A stretch of 64,000 nucleotides of DNA. Origin: Neobacillus niacini (lineage in GTDB: Bacteria; Bacillota; Bacilli; Bacillales; Cytobacillaceae). Location: contig NZ_JACWFG010000001.1 of the NCBI RefSeq assembly GCF_019749295.1, forward strand, positions 270,604 to 334,603, in the 5' to 3' direction. The notes beneath the pieces were generated by a model. The model saw only the letters and a program-made list of their open reading frames with translations, had not been told where the DNA came from and did not search any database. The stretch's first letter is position 1, and every line of letters starts with the position of its first letter. This document shows positions 17,543 through 27,130 of this stretch, in pieces. The position numbers and the translations under genes are program-made.

Positions 17543-18490
17543 TTATTTCATAATTCTTTCTTCGCTCATTAAATCGCTTACCGTACCTATTTTTAATCCT
17601 TTTTCCTCAATGAGTGTAATCAAACGATCTAATGACTTTGCAGTAGACGCTGTTGGATGCATGAGGACCATGTATCCTTTATCTATTTTTGAGATTACAC
17701 GATGGATTAATTGGTCAGGTGATGGCTTCTGCCAATCTATTGTATCGACCGTCCACATAACTGTCTTCATCTTGAATTCAGCTGCTATTTGTACGGTTTC
17801 ATCCCGATAACTGCCGCTTGGAGGGGCAAACCAAATGCTTTTCTTACCAGTTGCCGCTTCAATGACTTCATTTGTTTTTTGCAATTGCTCTCTCGTCTGT
17901 GCCGCAGAAATTCTTTTCATATCAGGATGTGTATAAGAGTGATTTCCAACTTCATGTCCTGAACTCACAATCATTTTTGCCAAGTCAGGATTATTTTTTA
18001 CCCATCTTCCCTCAAGGAAAAAACTTGCCTTTACTTGATGGTTTTTTAATGCTGCAAGCATTTCAGGTAAATATTCATTCCCCCAGGCTACATTAATAAT
18101 GAAGCTGACCATTGGTTTATCAGGATTACCACGGTAAATAGGAGAAGCTGACAAATCCTTAAGATGCACAGATGGTTTGGTTTGTTTAAATACTAATTTT
18201 TTTTCATCAAATATGCCACTTTTCTTCATATTCTTATATGAAGCATCTATATCAACCGTTAACCCATTATAGCCCGGTATAGCTTTCCACACTTCATCAA
18301 TTTTAGCATTTGAAGGCGGTATTTCATATGTAGAAGCATTTTTTACGATACTTTGATAGAGAGGATCTTCTTGCTTCCCCACGGTTAGCACATTGCCTGT
18401 AAGTGAAGCAACATATGTATCTACAAAAGGATTATTAACAGAAAACCATGCAGCAAAAATTAAGATTGCAGCCATTTTTAGCTTCTTCAT
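17543..18490 (-). CDS. YlxY-type polysaccharide deacetylase-like sporulation protein
   Basis: A 315-aa exported or membrane-anchored NodB-homology protein (YlxY of B. subtilis about 319 aa). The N terminus MKKLKMAAILIFAAWFSV is a signal/anchor. Residues about 125-310 form the deacetylase fold. The His motif HSYTHP (184-189) is kept, but where most family members have TFDDGP this protein reads INVAWG (132-137), so the catalytic and metal-binding aspartates are missing. The start follows GGGGGAAGG; the frame extends 22 codons up without support. It lies between pnp and mlpA as in B. subtilis. A catalytic role is doubtful. Confidence 0.88.
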   Translation of the reverse strand: MKKLKMAAILIFAAWFSVNNPFVDTYVASLTGNVLTVGKQEDPLYQSIVKNASTYEIPPSNAKIDEVWKAIPGYNGLTVDIDASYKNMKKSGIFDEKKLVFKQTKPSVHLKDLSASPIYRGNPDKPMVSFIINVAWGNEYLPEMLAALKNHQVKASFFLEGRWVKNNPDLAKMIVSSGHEVGNHSYTHPDMKRISAAQTREQLQKTNEVIEAATGKKSIWFAPPSGSYRDETVQIAAEFKMKTVMWTVDTIDWQKPSPDQLIHRVISKIDKGYMVLMHPTASTAKSLDRLITLIEEKGLKIGTVSDLMSEERIMK

Positions 18491-18589
18491 ATACCTTCCC
18501 CCTTCATACAGAATATATGAATGAGAGGGACAAGGTAGAACTAAAAGCGGAGGCAAATAGGTGCTGCAGCTAGAAGAACTAACATGGAA

Positions 18590-18613
18590 AAAGTCAGGGT
18601 TCCCCCTGACTTT
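18590..18613 (-). terminator. Intrinsic terminator after pnp
   Basis: A perfect 10-bp stem (AAAGTCAGGG/CCCTGACTTT) with a four-base loop, followed by TT on the minus strand, lies about 28 bases after the pnp stop. Confidence 0.85.
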
Positions 18614-18641
18614 CTATTTCACTTTTAATGAGTAATGCTTA

Positions 18642-20762
18642 TTATTGTTTCTCTGCTTCAGCCTTTTCACGTTGTTCCTTTAATATTGCCTTACGTGATA
18701 AGTTCACACGACCTTGTTTATCAATTTCAGTAACTTTCACTAAAATTTCGTCACCAATTTTAATGACATCCTCGACTTTTCCAACTCGCTCTTCAGCCAA
18801 TTCGGATATATGGACAAGTCCATCTTTTCCAGCAAATATTTCTACAAACGCACCAAATTTTTCAATACGCTTGACTTTGCCAAGATACATTTCGCCAACT
18901 ACAACCTCACGAACGATGTCTTCAATAATTTTCTTTGCCTTCTGATTCATTGCTTGATCAGTTGAGGCAATAAATACTGTTCCATCCTGTTCAATATCAA
19001 TCTTAACGCCTGTTTCTTCAATAATTTTATTGATTTGCTTACCACTTGGTCCAATAACATCACGGATCTTATCTGGGTTAATGGTCATTGTTAAGATTTT
19101 TGGTGCAAATTTAGAAAGCTCAGTTCTAGGCTCTGAAATTGTTGCAAGCATAGAATCAAGGATATGCATTCTTCCCTTTTTAGCCTGTTGCAGCGCTTCT
19201 TCAAGGATTTCACGTGAAAGTCCTTTTATCTTAATATCCATTTGCAAAGCCGTTACACCTTTAGCCGTACCTGCAACTTTGAAGTCCATATCGCCTAGGT
19301 GATCTTCCATACCTTGAATATCTGATAAAACGGTGTAATGTTCACCTGATTTTACTAATCCCATTGCAATTCCCGCAACGGGTGCCTTGATTGGAACACC
19401 AGCATCCATCATTGCCAGTGTGCTTGCACAGATACTTGCTTGGGATGTAGAACCATTTGATTCTAAAACTTCTGATACAAGTCGGATTGTATATGGGAAA
19501 TCCTTTTCAGATGGTATGATTGGTTCTAATGCACGTTCACCTAAAGCACCATGTCCGATCTCACGACGGCCTGGACCGCGGATTGGACCTGTTTCACCAA
19601 CACTAAATAATGGGAAATTGTAATGATGCATGAAGCGTTTTTCTTCTTCAATCCCTAATCCATCTAATATTTGTACATCTCCCATCGCACCTAATGTACA
19701 AATACTTAGTGCCTGCGTTTGTCCACGAGTAAACAATCCAGATCCATGAGTACGCGGAAGGATACTTATCTGTGAAGATAATGGTCGTATTTCATCTATT
19801 TTTCGACCATCTGGACGGACCTTTTCAACTGTAATTAGACGGCGAACTTCACCTTTTACAATTTTATCTAAAATTTGTTTTACCTGCTTCAAATCCTCGT
19901 CTGTCGCTTCATTCTCCTCGAACTTTGCAATTACACGATTTTTCACTTCTTTAATGGCATCCTCACGTGCATGCTTTTCCTGCACCTGAATTGCGGTAAC
20001 CATATCAGTTTCACACATTTCTCTAACTTCAGCTTCTAAATCTTTGTCAAGTTCATAAAGAATAACTTCTCTTTTTTCCTTGCCAGCTTCAGCCATAATT
20101 TTTTCTTGGAATTCAATGAGGCGTTTGATCTCGTCATGACCATACATAATAGCCTCAAGCATTACTTCCTCAGAAACTTCATTTGCACCAGCTTCAACCA
20201 TGTTTATTGCATCTTTTGTACCTGCAACAGTTAAATGAATATCACTTTTTTCAGCTTGTTCTACTGTTGGGTTAATTACGAATGCTCCATCGACTCTGCC
20301 AACGATAACACCAGCAATTGGTCCCTCGAATGGAATGTCAGATGTACACAGTGCTAAAGATGATCCAAACATTGCTGCCATTTCTGACGAACAATCCTGA
20401 TCCACACTCATGACAATGCTAATGACTTGAACATCATTACGGAAACCATCCGCGAAAAGTGGACGAATTGGCCGGTCAATTAATCGACTAGCTAAAATTG
20501 CTTTTTCACTGGGACGGCCTTCACGTTTAATAAAACCGCCAGGTATTTTCCCCACAGCGTATAATCGCTCTTCATAGTTACATGTTAACGGAAAAAAGTC
20601 TAAATTCTTTGGTTCTTTTGAAGCTGTAGCTGTACTTAATACTGCTGTATCTCCATAACGTACCATTACTGCTCCATTTGCTTGTTTGGCTAGTTGTCCA
20701 ATTTCAACGGTTAATTTACGTCCAGCCCAATCCATGGAATACTCATGTTTCGTTTGTTCCAT
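18642..20762 (-). CDS. pnp: Polynucleotide phosphorylase (PNPase)
   Basis: A 706-aa 3'-5' phosphorolytic exoribonuclease (B. subtilis PnpA 705), core of mRNA decay. It has two RNase PH domains (about 10-220 and 310-545), a KH domain with [15 protein letters not shown], and a C-terminal S1 domain ending in VNLSRKA. The ATG at 20762 follows GAGAGGGG; nine extra upstream codons were rejected. It follows rpsO, from which it is separated by a terminator. Confidence 0.96.
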   Translation of the reverse strand: MEQTKHEYSMDWAGRKLTVEIGQLAKQANGAVMVRYGDTAVLSTATASKEPKNLDFFPLTCNYEERLYAVGKIPGGFIKREGRPSEKAILASRLIDRPIRPLFADGFRNDVQVISIVMSVDQDCSSEMAAMFGSSLALCTSDIPFEGPIAGVIVGRVDGAFVINPTVEQAEKSDIHLTVAGTKDAINMVEAGANEVSEEVMLEAIMYGHDEIKRLIEFQEKIMAEAGKEKREVILYELDKDLEAEVREMCETDMVTAIQVQEKHAREDAIKEVKNRVIAKFEENEATDEDLKQVKQILDKIVKGEVRRLITVEKVRPDGRKIDEIRPLSSQISILPRTHGSGLFTRGQTQALSICTLGAMGDVQILDGLGIEEEKRFMHHYNFPLFSVGETGPIRGPGRREIGHGALGERALEPIIPSEKDFPYTIRLVSEVLESNGSTSQASICASTLAMMDAGVPIKAPVAGIAMGLVKSGEHYTVLSDIQGMEDHLGDMDFKVAGTAKGVTALQMDIKIKGLSREILEEALQQAKKGRMHILDSMLATISEPRTELSKFAPKILTMTINPDKIRDVIGPSGKQINKIIEETGVKIDIEQDGTVFIASTDQAMNQKAKKIIEDIVREVVVGEMYLGKVKRIEKFGAFVEIFAGKDGLVHISELAEERVGKVEDVIKIGDEILVKVTEIDKQGRVNLSRKAILKEQREKAEAEKQ

Positions 20763-20838
20763 TTTTTTACCCCTCTCTATCCAGGTCACTTTAGAGGATA
20801 ATGCGAAATCATTTCGCTCTAATCATCTAATATAAAAA

Positions 20839-20853
20839 AAGCGTATAACGCTT
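20839..20853 (-). terminator. Terminator-like hairpin in the pnp leader
   Basis: AAGCGT/ACGCTT arms with a three-base loop are followed by seven T residues on the minus strand. It lies about 77 bases ahead of pnp and after the rpsO terminator. It could limit read-through or act as an attenuator of pnp; the stem is short. Confidence 0.5.
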
Positions 20854-20962
20854 ATGTTATCAATACAAATATACTAATAGTATGCACAAATTTTCGCGAC
20901 TTAAAATATGTATATAAGATTTTCCTGCAGTTCTTATGATTATCTTTTTTAACCTAACAAAA

Positions 20963-20982
20963 AAGCGGGAAAAATCCCGCTT
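20963..20982 (-). terminator. Intrinsic terminator after rpsO
   Basis: A perfect 8-bp GC-rich stem (AAGCGGGA/TCCCGCTT) with an AAAA loop is followed by six T residues on the minus strand, eight bases after the rpsO stop. Confidence 0.92.
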
Positions 20983-20989
20983 CTTTTGA

Positions 20990-21259
20990 TTATCGACGAA
21001 GTCCAAGCTTATTGATTAATTCACGGTAACGTTGAACATCTTTGTTACGTAGGTACGTTAAAAGATTACGACGCTTACCAACCATTTTCAACAGACCGCG
21101 ACGTGAGTGGTGGTCCTTCTTATGAGTACGTAAGTGCCCATTCAAATTGTTGATTGATTCAGTAAGGACAGCGATTTGAACCTCTGCAGATCCAGTGTCG
21201 TTATCATGAGTTTTGTACTCAGCGATAAGTTCGTTTTTACGTTCTTGTGTGATTGCCAT
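20990..21259 (-). CDS. rpsO: 30S ribosomal protein S15
   Basis: An 89-aa primary 16S rRNA-binding protein. AGGAGGTG lies six bases before the ATG at 21259; an ATG three codons upstream is inside that site. Family residues are present ([26 protein letters not shown]). The gene has its own promoter, leader structure and terminator, fitting an autonomously regulated ribosomal-protein unit. Confidence 0.98.
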   Translation of the reverse strand: MAITQERKNELIAEYKTHDNDTGSAEVQIAVLTESINNLNGHLRTHKKDHHSRRGLLKMVGKRRNLLTYLRNKDVQRYRELINKLGLRR

Positions 21260-21297
21260 CCTATTCACCTCCTAAATTTACTATCCCCTGTTACTGA

Positions 21298-21321
21298 GCA
21301 AGCGTCGGTGACTCGACTTGC
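21298..21321 (-). promoter_or_regulatory. Candidate S15 autoregulatory leader hairpin
   Basis: On the minus strand GCAAG-TCG ... CGA-CG-CTTGC forms a two-part hairpin (21298-21321) about 40 bases before the rpsO start. rpsO leaders in Bacillaceae often bind S15 to repress translation. Position and structure fit, but I could not test it against a covariance model. Confidence 0.4.
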
Positions 21322-21351
21322 CAAGCAAAGGTTATTTTTAATACGTTAATA

Positions 21352-21380
21352 AGAATACAACGTTTTATGTCAAAAAGCAA
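21352..21380 (-). promoter_or_regulatory. Candidate rpsO promoter
   Basis: On the minus strand, -35 TTGCTT (21375-21380), a 17-base spacer and -10 TATTCT (21352-21357). A TTGACA at 21368-21373 also lies here but has only a poor -10 (ATTAAC) at proper spacing. Confidence 0.4.
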
Positions 21381-21458
21381 GTTATAACAGATAAAAAGCC
21401 TATTTTTCGCAATTATTTGGTAAGTGTTTGTCGATTTTATTAACAGTTTTAAACTGGT

Positions 21459-21592
21459 CTGTTGATTTCCTCTCCAGGCACTTCGCTTTCCGCGGGCGGT
21501 CCGGGGAGCCTCCTCGGCGCTGAAGCACCTGCGGGGTCTCCCCTGCCCCGTCATCCCGCAGGAGTCTTCGTGCCTTACGCTCCAATCAACAG
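21459..21592. repeat. GC-rich interspersed repeat, copy 2 (core only)
   Basis: In the 356-bp gap between ribF and rpsO. It ends in CTGTTGATT (21459-21467) and AATCAACAG (21584-21592). It contains the same core as copies 1 and 3: outer stem GGCAC (21477-21481)/GTGCC (21570-21574), inner hairpin GGCGC (21516-21520)/GCACC (21525-21529), and GGGG-TCT-CCCC. The inner C/A mismatch becomes a U-G pair if the minus strand is the RNA. It lacks the GGCTGTGT ends of the other copies. It lies right after ribF, where no other terminator is visible. Confidence 0.85.
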
Positions 21593-21615
21593 AGTGCCAA
21601 AATCAATTCATTGCT

Positions 21616-22560
21616 TTAACTAAGATTATTAAAGTATTGAATTGCATTTTGTTTATCTCTTTCAATTTGCGCTACGAGTTCGTTTATTCCGGAGAATTTT
21701 TGTTCTTTTCTCAGGTATTTGTGCCACTCGACGATTACTTGCTTACCATAAATATCTCTGTCAAAGTTGAACACATTTACCTCTACTGACACTCTTAGAG
21801 CTTCTTTATTGAAGGTTGGTTTGTAACCTACATTGCAGACTCCTTCGTGCCAGTTCTCATTTATCTTGATTTTTACTGCATAGACACCAAGGGGAGGTAA
21901 GATGTATTCTTCATTTGTTTCGACATTTGCGGTTGGAAAGCCAATTGTCCTGCCTCTTTTATCACCGTGGACGACTGTGCCAGCAGTTTTGTAGAATCTT
22001 CCCAGTAGTTCTGGCAAATCTGCTGTCCTACCCTCTTTTAAAGATTGACGAATTCTAGTTGAACTTACCTTTTCATTTCCACAAGTGAGCTTTTCAACTA
22101 CCGTGAATGTAAACTTTTCTCTTGAATGGAAAGGCAGTATCTCCATGGTGCCCTTTCCCATGCGTCCGTAAGAGTAGTCAAATCCTGCAACAACATGTTT
22201 CACGTTGAGATCAATTACATACTGGTCAATGAATTCTTGCGGCAATAAATTAGCAAATTCCAGAGTAAAATGGACAATGAAAAGATAGTCGATGCCTAAC
22301 TCCTCAACAAGTTTTACTTTCTCACTTAAAGGAGTAATATATTGAACATGTTTATTCGTTTTTCCTAATACAACAGATGGATGCGGATCAAAAGTCATGA
22401 CAGCAGAACGGTATCCTTTTACTTCAGCTTGTCTTTTTGCTTCCATAATTACCTTTTGATGCCCAAGATGCACACCGTCAAAATAGCCGAGTGCCATTGA
22501 TAAGGGTGGTAACGTAGTTTTATCTATATTTAATGGGAAATTCAGCTTTATAACTTCCAA
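21616..22560 (-). CDS. ribF: Bifunctional riboflavin kinase/FAD synthetase
   Basis: A 314-aa enzyme (B. subtilis RibC 316) converting riboflavin to FMN and FMN to FAD. The N-terminal adenylyltransferase domain has GYFDGVHLGHQ (residues 26-36), and the C-terminal riboflavin kinase domain has GDKRGRTIGFPTAN near 198. The start is TTG (22558-22560) with AAAGGTGAG upstream. It follows truB by 31 bp, as in B. subtilis. Confidence 0.95.
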   Translation of the reverse strand: MEVIKLNFPLNIDKTTLPPLSMALGYFDGVHLGHQKVIMEAKRQAEVKGYRSAVMTFDPHPSVVLGKTNKHVQYITPLSEKVKLVEELGIDYLFIVHFTLEFANLLPQEFIDQYVIDLNVKHVVAGFDYSYGRMGKGTMEILPFHSREKFTFTVVEKLTCGNEKVSSTRIRQSLKEGRTADLPELLGRFYKTAGTVVHGDKRGRTIGFPTANVETNEEYILPPLGVYAVKIKINENWHEGVCNVGYKPTFNKEALRVSVEVNVFNFDRDIYGKQVIVEWHKYLRKEQKFSGINELVAQIERDKQNAIQYFNNLS

Positions 22561-22591
22561 TGAAACTCACCTTTTCTAGACCGAAACCTTT

Positions 22592-23512
22592 TTATCCTTG
22601 ATCATTACGCAAAACTTTAACCGGTTTTAGCAGCCCAGGCTTACTCGGATGAACCGAATAAATCGCTAGAGCTTTTCCTTCTTCGTTTTCCGCGCTTATA
22701 GGTCCGTTACTATTTATTAAATAATCTGGTATTGGTAAAAGTGCACCATTTTTCACTTTCTCTGCTACTTTATCATTTAATATGTATTTCGGCAAATGAG
22801 AAAGTGCCATTTCTAACGGTCTTAAATAAGAGGAAATCGTACCAGCTTCCATTAACTTTTCAATCTGTTCAAAAGTCAAACAATCATCAATCGTAAAAGC
22901 AGATGATTGGGTTCTAATTAAATTTGACATATGTGCGGGATAGCCAAGTTCCTCTCCGATCATTACGGCGAGTGTCCTGATATAGGTTCCTTTGCTGCAG
23001 CTCACTCTAAATCGAAATGAAATAGTTTCACCTGAAAATATCTCTCTATCATCAAGGAGCTCCATCGAATAGAGTGTTACCTTTCTCGTAGGACGTTCCA
23101 CTTCGATTCCTTTGCGTGCATATTCGTATAAACGAGTACCATTCACTTTTACGGCTGAAAACATCGGTGGTGTTTGTTCTATTTCACCTGTAAAAGAATC
23201 TAGGACATGAAGGATTTCTTTCCTGCTGATGGTACCTTCTACCTTTTTCTCTTCAACCTTGTCTCCGGAAGCATCCTCGGTAGTAGTGGAGTACCCAAGT
23301 CTCACTTCTCCTTCATAACTCTTTCCAGCATCGGTTATGTATTCTGCTACTTTTGTTGCTTTACCAATACAAATAGGAAGAACTCCGGTCACATCTGGGT
23401 CAAGTGTACCCGTATGGCCCACCTTTTTGGTTTTTAATATTTTTCTTAATCTAAAAACACAATCATGCGACGTTAGTCCTGCCGGTTTAAATAAAGGGAT
23501 GATTCCTTCCAC
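22592..23512 (-). CDS. truB: tRNA pseudouridine-55 synthase
   Basis: A 306-aa enzyme modifying U55 in the T-loop of tRNAs. The N terminus has KPAGLTSHDC, and the catalytic Asp38 lies in HTGTLDPDVTG. A C-terminal extension carries the PUA-like domain. The start is GTG (23510-23512) after GGAGTG. A terminator separates it from rbfA upstream, so truB-ribF may need a separate promoter or read-through. Confidence 0.95.
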   Translation of the reverse strand: MEGIIPLFKPAGLTSHDCVFRLRKILKTKKVGHTGTLDPDVTGVLPICIGKATKVAEYITDAGKSYEGEVRLGYSTTTEDASGDKVEEKKVEGTISRKEILHVLDSFTGEIEQTPPMFSAVKVNGTRLYEYARKGIEVERPTRKVTLYSMELLDDREIFSGETISFRFRVSCSKGTYIRTLAVMIGEELGYPAHMSNLIRTQSSAFTIDDCLTFEQIEKLMEAGTISSYLRPLEMALSHLPKYILNDKVAEKVKNGALLPIPDYLINSNGPISAENEEGKALAIYSVHPSKPGLLKPVKVLRNDQG

Positions 23513-23550
23513 CCTAGGTCACTCCAATTCATTTTTGTCTCGAAAAAAAA

Positions 23551-23570
23551 GGATAGACTATTGTCTATCC
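23551..23570 (-). terminator. Intrinsic terminator after rbfA
   Basis: A perfect 8-bp stem (GGATAGAC/GTCTATCC) with a four-base loop is followed by eight T residues on the minus strand, two bases after the rbfA stop. It divides the nusA-infB cluster from truB-ribF. Confidence 0.92.
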
Positions 23571-23572
23571 AT

Positions 23573-23944
23573 TTATTCTTCTTCATTTTTTTCCATACTT
23601 CTTTCTTCATGGTGCAATTGATGAATGAGTGAATTGATTCGATTTCCATAATCCATTGATTCATCCCATTCAAAAAGAATCTCAGGAGTCTTGCGTAAAC
23701 GAATTCGATGTCCAATTTCAGTTCGGATAAATCCTTTCGCTTTTGCAAGACCTTTAAGAGTGTTTTCCTTTTGCTCTTCATCGCCCAAAACAGAAATATA
23801 TACTTTTGCTTGTTGGAGATCTCCTGTTACTTGAACATCAGTAACCGTCACAAAGCCGATCCGGGGATCCTTAATTTTCCGGCCGATGATGTCACTTAGT
23901 TCTTTCTTCATTTGTTCTCCAACACGATTTGCTCTGTGGCTCAT
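23573..23944 (-). CDS. rbfA: Ribosome-binding factor A
   Basis: A 123-aa KH-fold factor for 30S maturation and cold adaptation (B. subtilis 117 aa). The ATG at 23944 follows AGAGGTG; ten upstream codons were rejected. The start [19 protein letters not shown] is family-type, and an acidic Glu-rich tail ends the protein. It is last in the nusA-rnpM-ylxQ-infB-ylxP-rbfA run and ends in a strong terminator. Confidence 0.95.
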   Translation of the reverse strand: MSHRANRVGEQMKKELSDIIGRKIKDPRIGFVTVTDVQVTGDLQQAKVYISVLGDEEQKENTLKGLAKAKGFIRTEIGHRIRLRKTPEILFEWDESMDYGNRINSLIHQLHHEERSMEKNEEE

Positions 23945-23960
23945 CTCTTCACCTCTTAAC

Positions 23961-24242
23961 TTAAAGCCATTCAAAACGCGTGATTGTTCTTTCTATTTCA
24001 GGAAAAGAATCAATTAATTTAAGTGCATTTTGCAGTTCCCGTTCAGTCATTACTTGCTTGGATGTTACCGCAACGATCGCTATTTTCGTTCTTTGCCACA
24101 CATCCTGGTAATCAACTTCAGAAACTGATACATTAAATTTTTGTTTTAACCTGGTAAGAATACGCTGTAAAACAGCACGTTTATCTTTCAATGAATGTGC
24201 ATCATAGATGATGCATTCACAAAGTGCTAAACCTACAATCAT
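23961..24242 (-). CDS. ylxP: YlxP-like protein (DUF503)
   Basis: A 93-aa DUF503 protein with the family start [20 protein letters not shown] and a conserved [16 protein letters not shown] segment. Its ATG overlaps the infB stop by four bases, and rbfA starts 16 bp after its stop. The function is not established; the position suggests a role in translation or ribosome assembly. Confidence 0.92.
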   Translation of the reverse strand: MIVGLALCECIIYDAHSLKDKRAVLQRILTRLKQKFNVSVSEVDYQDVWQRTKIAIVAVTSKQVMTERELQNALKLIDSFPEIERTITRFEWL

Positions 24243-26509
24243 TTACGCTCAATTTCTTCCATTACGTAAGCTTCAATAATATCTCCTTCTTTAACATCAT
24301 TGAAGTTTTTAATGGTAATACCACATTCATAACCTTGTGAAACCTCTTTGGCGTCATCTTTAAATCGTTTTAATGCATCGATATTTCCTTCAAATATGAC
24401 AACACCATTACGAATTAAACGAATTCCGCTATCGCGGGTAATTTTCCCATCTGTTACATACGAACCAGCAATTGTTCCAACCTTAGACACTTTAAAGGTT
24501 TGGCGAATTTCTGCCTGACCAATGACTTTTTCTTTAAATTCAGGGTCAAGCATACCTTTCATTGCTGATTCAATTTCTTCAATTACTTTATAAATAATGC
24601 TGTGCAGGCGAACATCTACCTTTTCTTGTTCAGCTGCACGCTTCGCATTGACATCAGGACGAACGTTAAAGCCAATCACAATTGCATTAGAAGCAGAGGC
24701 AAGGGTAATATCTGACTCATTAATGGCACCTGCACCACTATGAATGATTCTGATATTAACTCCTTCAACATCAATTTTTTGCAATGAAGCAGCCACGGCT
24801 TCAGCTGAACCTTGAACGTCAGCTTTTAGGATGATATTTAAATCCTTCATCTCACCTTGCTTTAACTGTTCAAATAAATTATCTAGGCTGACGATAGATT
24901 TTTCACCACGCTGAGCTGCGAGTGCTTGCTGCGCACGTGCTTCACCAACTGAACGAGCTGTTTTCTCATCGTCAAATACAACGAAACGGTCACCAGCTTG
25001 CGGCACATCACTTAAACCTGTAATTTCAACAGGTGTAGATGGTCCAGCTTCTTTCACACGGCGTCCTAGGTCATTTACCATAGCACGTACACGGCCATAA
25101 GTGTTTCCTACAACAATAGGGTCACCTATTTTCAATGTACCATTCTGAACGAGCAGGGTAGCCACTGATCCACGGCCTTTATCTAATTGTGCTTCAATTA
25201 CTGTTCCAACTGCTTTACGATTAGGGTTTGCTTTCCATTCTTCGACTTCACTGACAAGAAGGATCATTTCCAATAGATTGTCGATTCCTTCTCCAGTTTT
25301 CGCGGAAAGCGGAACAAAGATTGTATCTCCGCCCCAAGCTTCAGAAACTAATCCATGCTCAGTAAGTTCCTGCATAACTCGATCGGCGTTGGCAGCCTCT
25401 TTATCCATCTTATTAACAGCAACGATAATTGGTACTTCCGCAGCTTTTGCATGGTTTATCGCTTCAACAGTTTGCGGCATTACACCATCATCAGCAGCAA
25501 CTACGAGGATGGTAATATCCGTAATTTTCGCTCCACGTGCTCGCATCGTTGTAAAGGCAGCATGTCCCGGTGTATCTAGGAACGTTATCTTTTTACCATT
25601 TTCAACAACTTGGTATGCACCAATATGCTGGGTAATTCCTCCTGCTTCACCTTCGGTTACCTTTGTGTGACGAATGGAGTCAAGTAATGTTGTTTTCCCG
25701 TGGTCAACGTGACCCATAATGGTAACCACAGATGGTCTTTCAACGAGGTCTTCTGATTCATCTTCTGTGAAATAAACCTCAAGATCTGTAGTATCTATTT
25801 TAATTTCCTCTTCAACCTCAACACCATATTCACTTGCAATCAATTCAATAGCATCCTTATCTAATACCTGATTGATTGTTGCCATTACGCCGAGTAAAAA
25901 TAGCTTCTTAATAATTTCTGAAGGCTCACGGTATATCTTCTTTGCAAGCTCACCAACAGTTAAAGATTCACTAAAAGTAATTTTAGCCGGAAGTTCTTTC
26001 ACTTTTCTTACTTGTGGCTGTGCCTGTTGAACAGGTGTATGATTCTTCTTCCGGTTGTTATTATTATTGCGATTTTGATTATTATTATTAAAAGGTTTTT
26101 TATTCCCTTTTCCAGAGCTAAAAACTTTATTTTCTTTAGATTGGAATTGTTGGTTTTGCTTTTTAGTGTCGGCCGTTTTTGGCGGAGAAGCCACTTTCAC
26201 CTTGCTAGGAGTAGTGGTTTTTGCGTCATCATCCTCAAAAGCTTTTGGACTTGTTTTACTTTGCACTTGTGGTTTAACTCCCTGCTGTGGTTTTTGATCC
26301 TGGCGATTTTGTTGTTGCGGTCTCGCTTGCTTTTGCTGTGGATTACTTTGTTTTTTGTTATAGGCAGCGTCTAGCTTTACTACTGCTTCATCCTCAATTG
26401 TTGCCATATGATTTGAAACTTCTATGTTCATTTCTTTCAGTTTATTGATTACATCTTTACTTGAAATATTGTGTTTCTTCGCATACTCATAGACACGAAT
26501 TTTACTCAT
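24239..26509 (-). CDS. infB: Translation initiation factor IF-2
   Basis: A 756-aa GTPase that places initiator tRNA on the 30S subunit. The IF2N domain is at about 1-50, then a low-complexity Gln/Lys/Asn-rich linker (about 51-165) with an Asn-rich stretch near 141-153, and a second IF2N domain at about 172-225. The G domain has GHVDHGKT at 266-273, DTPGH and NKMD, followed by domains II-IV. It is slightly longer than B. subtilis IF2 (716) because of the linker. GGGGGTG precedes the ATG. Confidence 0.97.
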   Translation of the reverse strand: MSKIRVYEYAKKHNISSKDVINKLKEMNIEVSNHMATIEDEAVVKLDAAYNKKQSNPQQKQARPQQQNRQDQKPQQGVKPQVQSKTSPKAFEDDDAKTTTPSKVKVASPPKTADTKKQNQQFQSKENKVFSSGKGNKKPFNNNNQNRNNNNNRKKNHTPVQQAQPQVRKVKELPAKITFSESLTVGELAKKIYREPSEIIKKLFLLGVMATINQVLDKDAIELIASEYGVEVEEEIKIDTTDLEVYFTEDESEDLVERPSVVTIMGHVDHGKTTLLDSIRHTKVTEGEAGGITQHIGAYQVVENGKKITFLDTPGHAAFTTMRARGAKITDITILVVAADDGVMPQTVEAINHAKAAEVPIIVAVNKMDKEAANADRVMQELTEHGLVSEAWGGDTIFVPLSAKTGEGIDNLLEMILLVSEVEEWKANPNRKAVGTVIEAQLDKGRGSVATLLVQNGTLKIGDPIVVGNTYGRVRAMVNDLGRRVKEAGPSTPVEITGLSDVPQAGDRFVVFDDEKTARSVGEARAQQALAAQRGEKSIVSLDNLFEQLKQGEMKDLNIILKADVQGSAEAVAASLQKIDVEGVNIRIIHSGAGAINESDITLASASNAIVIGFNVRPDVNAKRAAEQEKVDVRLHSIIYKVIEEIESAMKGMLDPEFKEKVIGQAEIRQTFKVSKVGTIAGSYVTDGKITRDSGIRLIRNGVVIFEGNIDALKRFKDDAKEVSQGYECGITIKNFNDVKEGDIIEAYVMEEIERK

Positions 26510-26528
26510 ATTTTCACCCCCGCTAGAA

Positions 26529-26831
26529 TTAATCGAGCAACGTCATCAGTTTTTTTGCAAATCCATCATCCAGTACAGCTACAACAACGCGGGCTTCTTT
26601 GCCAATCGCTTGGCCTAGAAGGTGGCGATCTTCCACTAATTTATAGGGAACTTCGTATGACTTACATTTATCTGTAATTTTTTTTGTCGTATTTGCAGAT
26701 GCATCTGCCGATAATAAAATGAGCTTTGCTTTTCCGCTGCGTATTTCCTTAACGGAAAGCTCCTCACCCGAAATGATTTTCCGTGCTCGATTGGCTAAGC
26801 CAAGCAACGACATCCATTGATTTGTATTCAT
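26529..26831 (-). CDS. ylxQ: L7Ae-family RNA-binding protein YlxQ
   Basis: A 100-aa protein of the ribosomal L7Ae/L30e/S12e/Gadd45 family, a probable K-turn RNA binder (called RplGA in some annotations). The start [20 protein letters not shown] and [12 protein letters not shown] are family features. Its ATG overlaps the rnpM stop by four bases. Confidence 0.92.
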   Translation of the reverse strand: MNTNQWMSLLGLANRARKIISGEELSVKEIRSGKAKLILLSADASANTTKKITDKCKSYEVPYKLVEDRHLLGQAIGKEARVVVAVLDDGFAKKLMTLLD

Positions 26832-27112
26832 ATAGACTGCCTGTTTTCCTTTTCTATCAATTCCAATAGTTCTTCATATAGTGCTTCATCTATAGCAACC
26901 TGTAAATGATTAGATAAGGTGTTTTTCTTCTTGGCTAGTAGGACTGCTTCTTTGTCCTTAGAAAGGTATGCACCTCTACCAGACTTTTTCCCAGTTAAGT
27001 CGATAGAAACTTCCCCTTCTTTTGAGCGAACGATGCGAACGAGTTCTTTTTTCGGCTTCATTTCACCGGTTGCGACACACTTACGCATAGGAACTTTTTT
27101 ACGATTGTTCAC
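26828..27112 (-). CDS. rnpM: YlxR/RnpM family RNA-binding protein
   Basis: A 94-aa basic protein of the YlxR fold, with [20 protein letters not shown] and GRGAYLS near 47. B. subtilis YlxR was recently described as an RNase P modulator (RnpM). The start is GTG (27110-27112) after AGGTGAATG. It lies between nusA and ylxQ as in most Firmicutes. Confidence 0.92.
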   Translation of the reverse strand: MNNRKKVPMRKCVATGEMKPKKELVRIVRSKEGEVSIDLTGKKSGRGAYLSKDKEAVLLAKKKNTLSNHLQVAIDEALYEELLELIEKENRQSI

Positions 27113-27130
27113 AATCCATTCACCTCATTT

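Noticed and set aside
21291..21585. Two minus-strand open frames (87 and 61 codons) over repeat copy 2
   Set aside because: They read through the GC-rich repeat in different frames, have no ribosome-binding site, and equivalent frames are not conserved in the other copies.
25278..26374. Plus-strand open frames antisense to infB (130 and 120 codons)
   Set aside because: Shadow frames of the G domain and linker; composition follows the reverse of infB codons.
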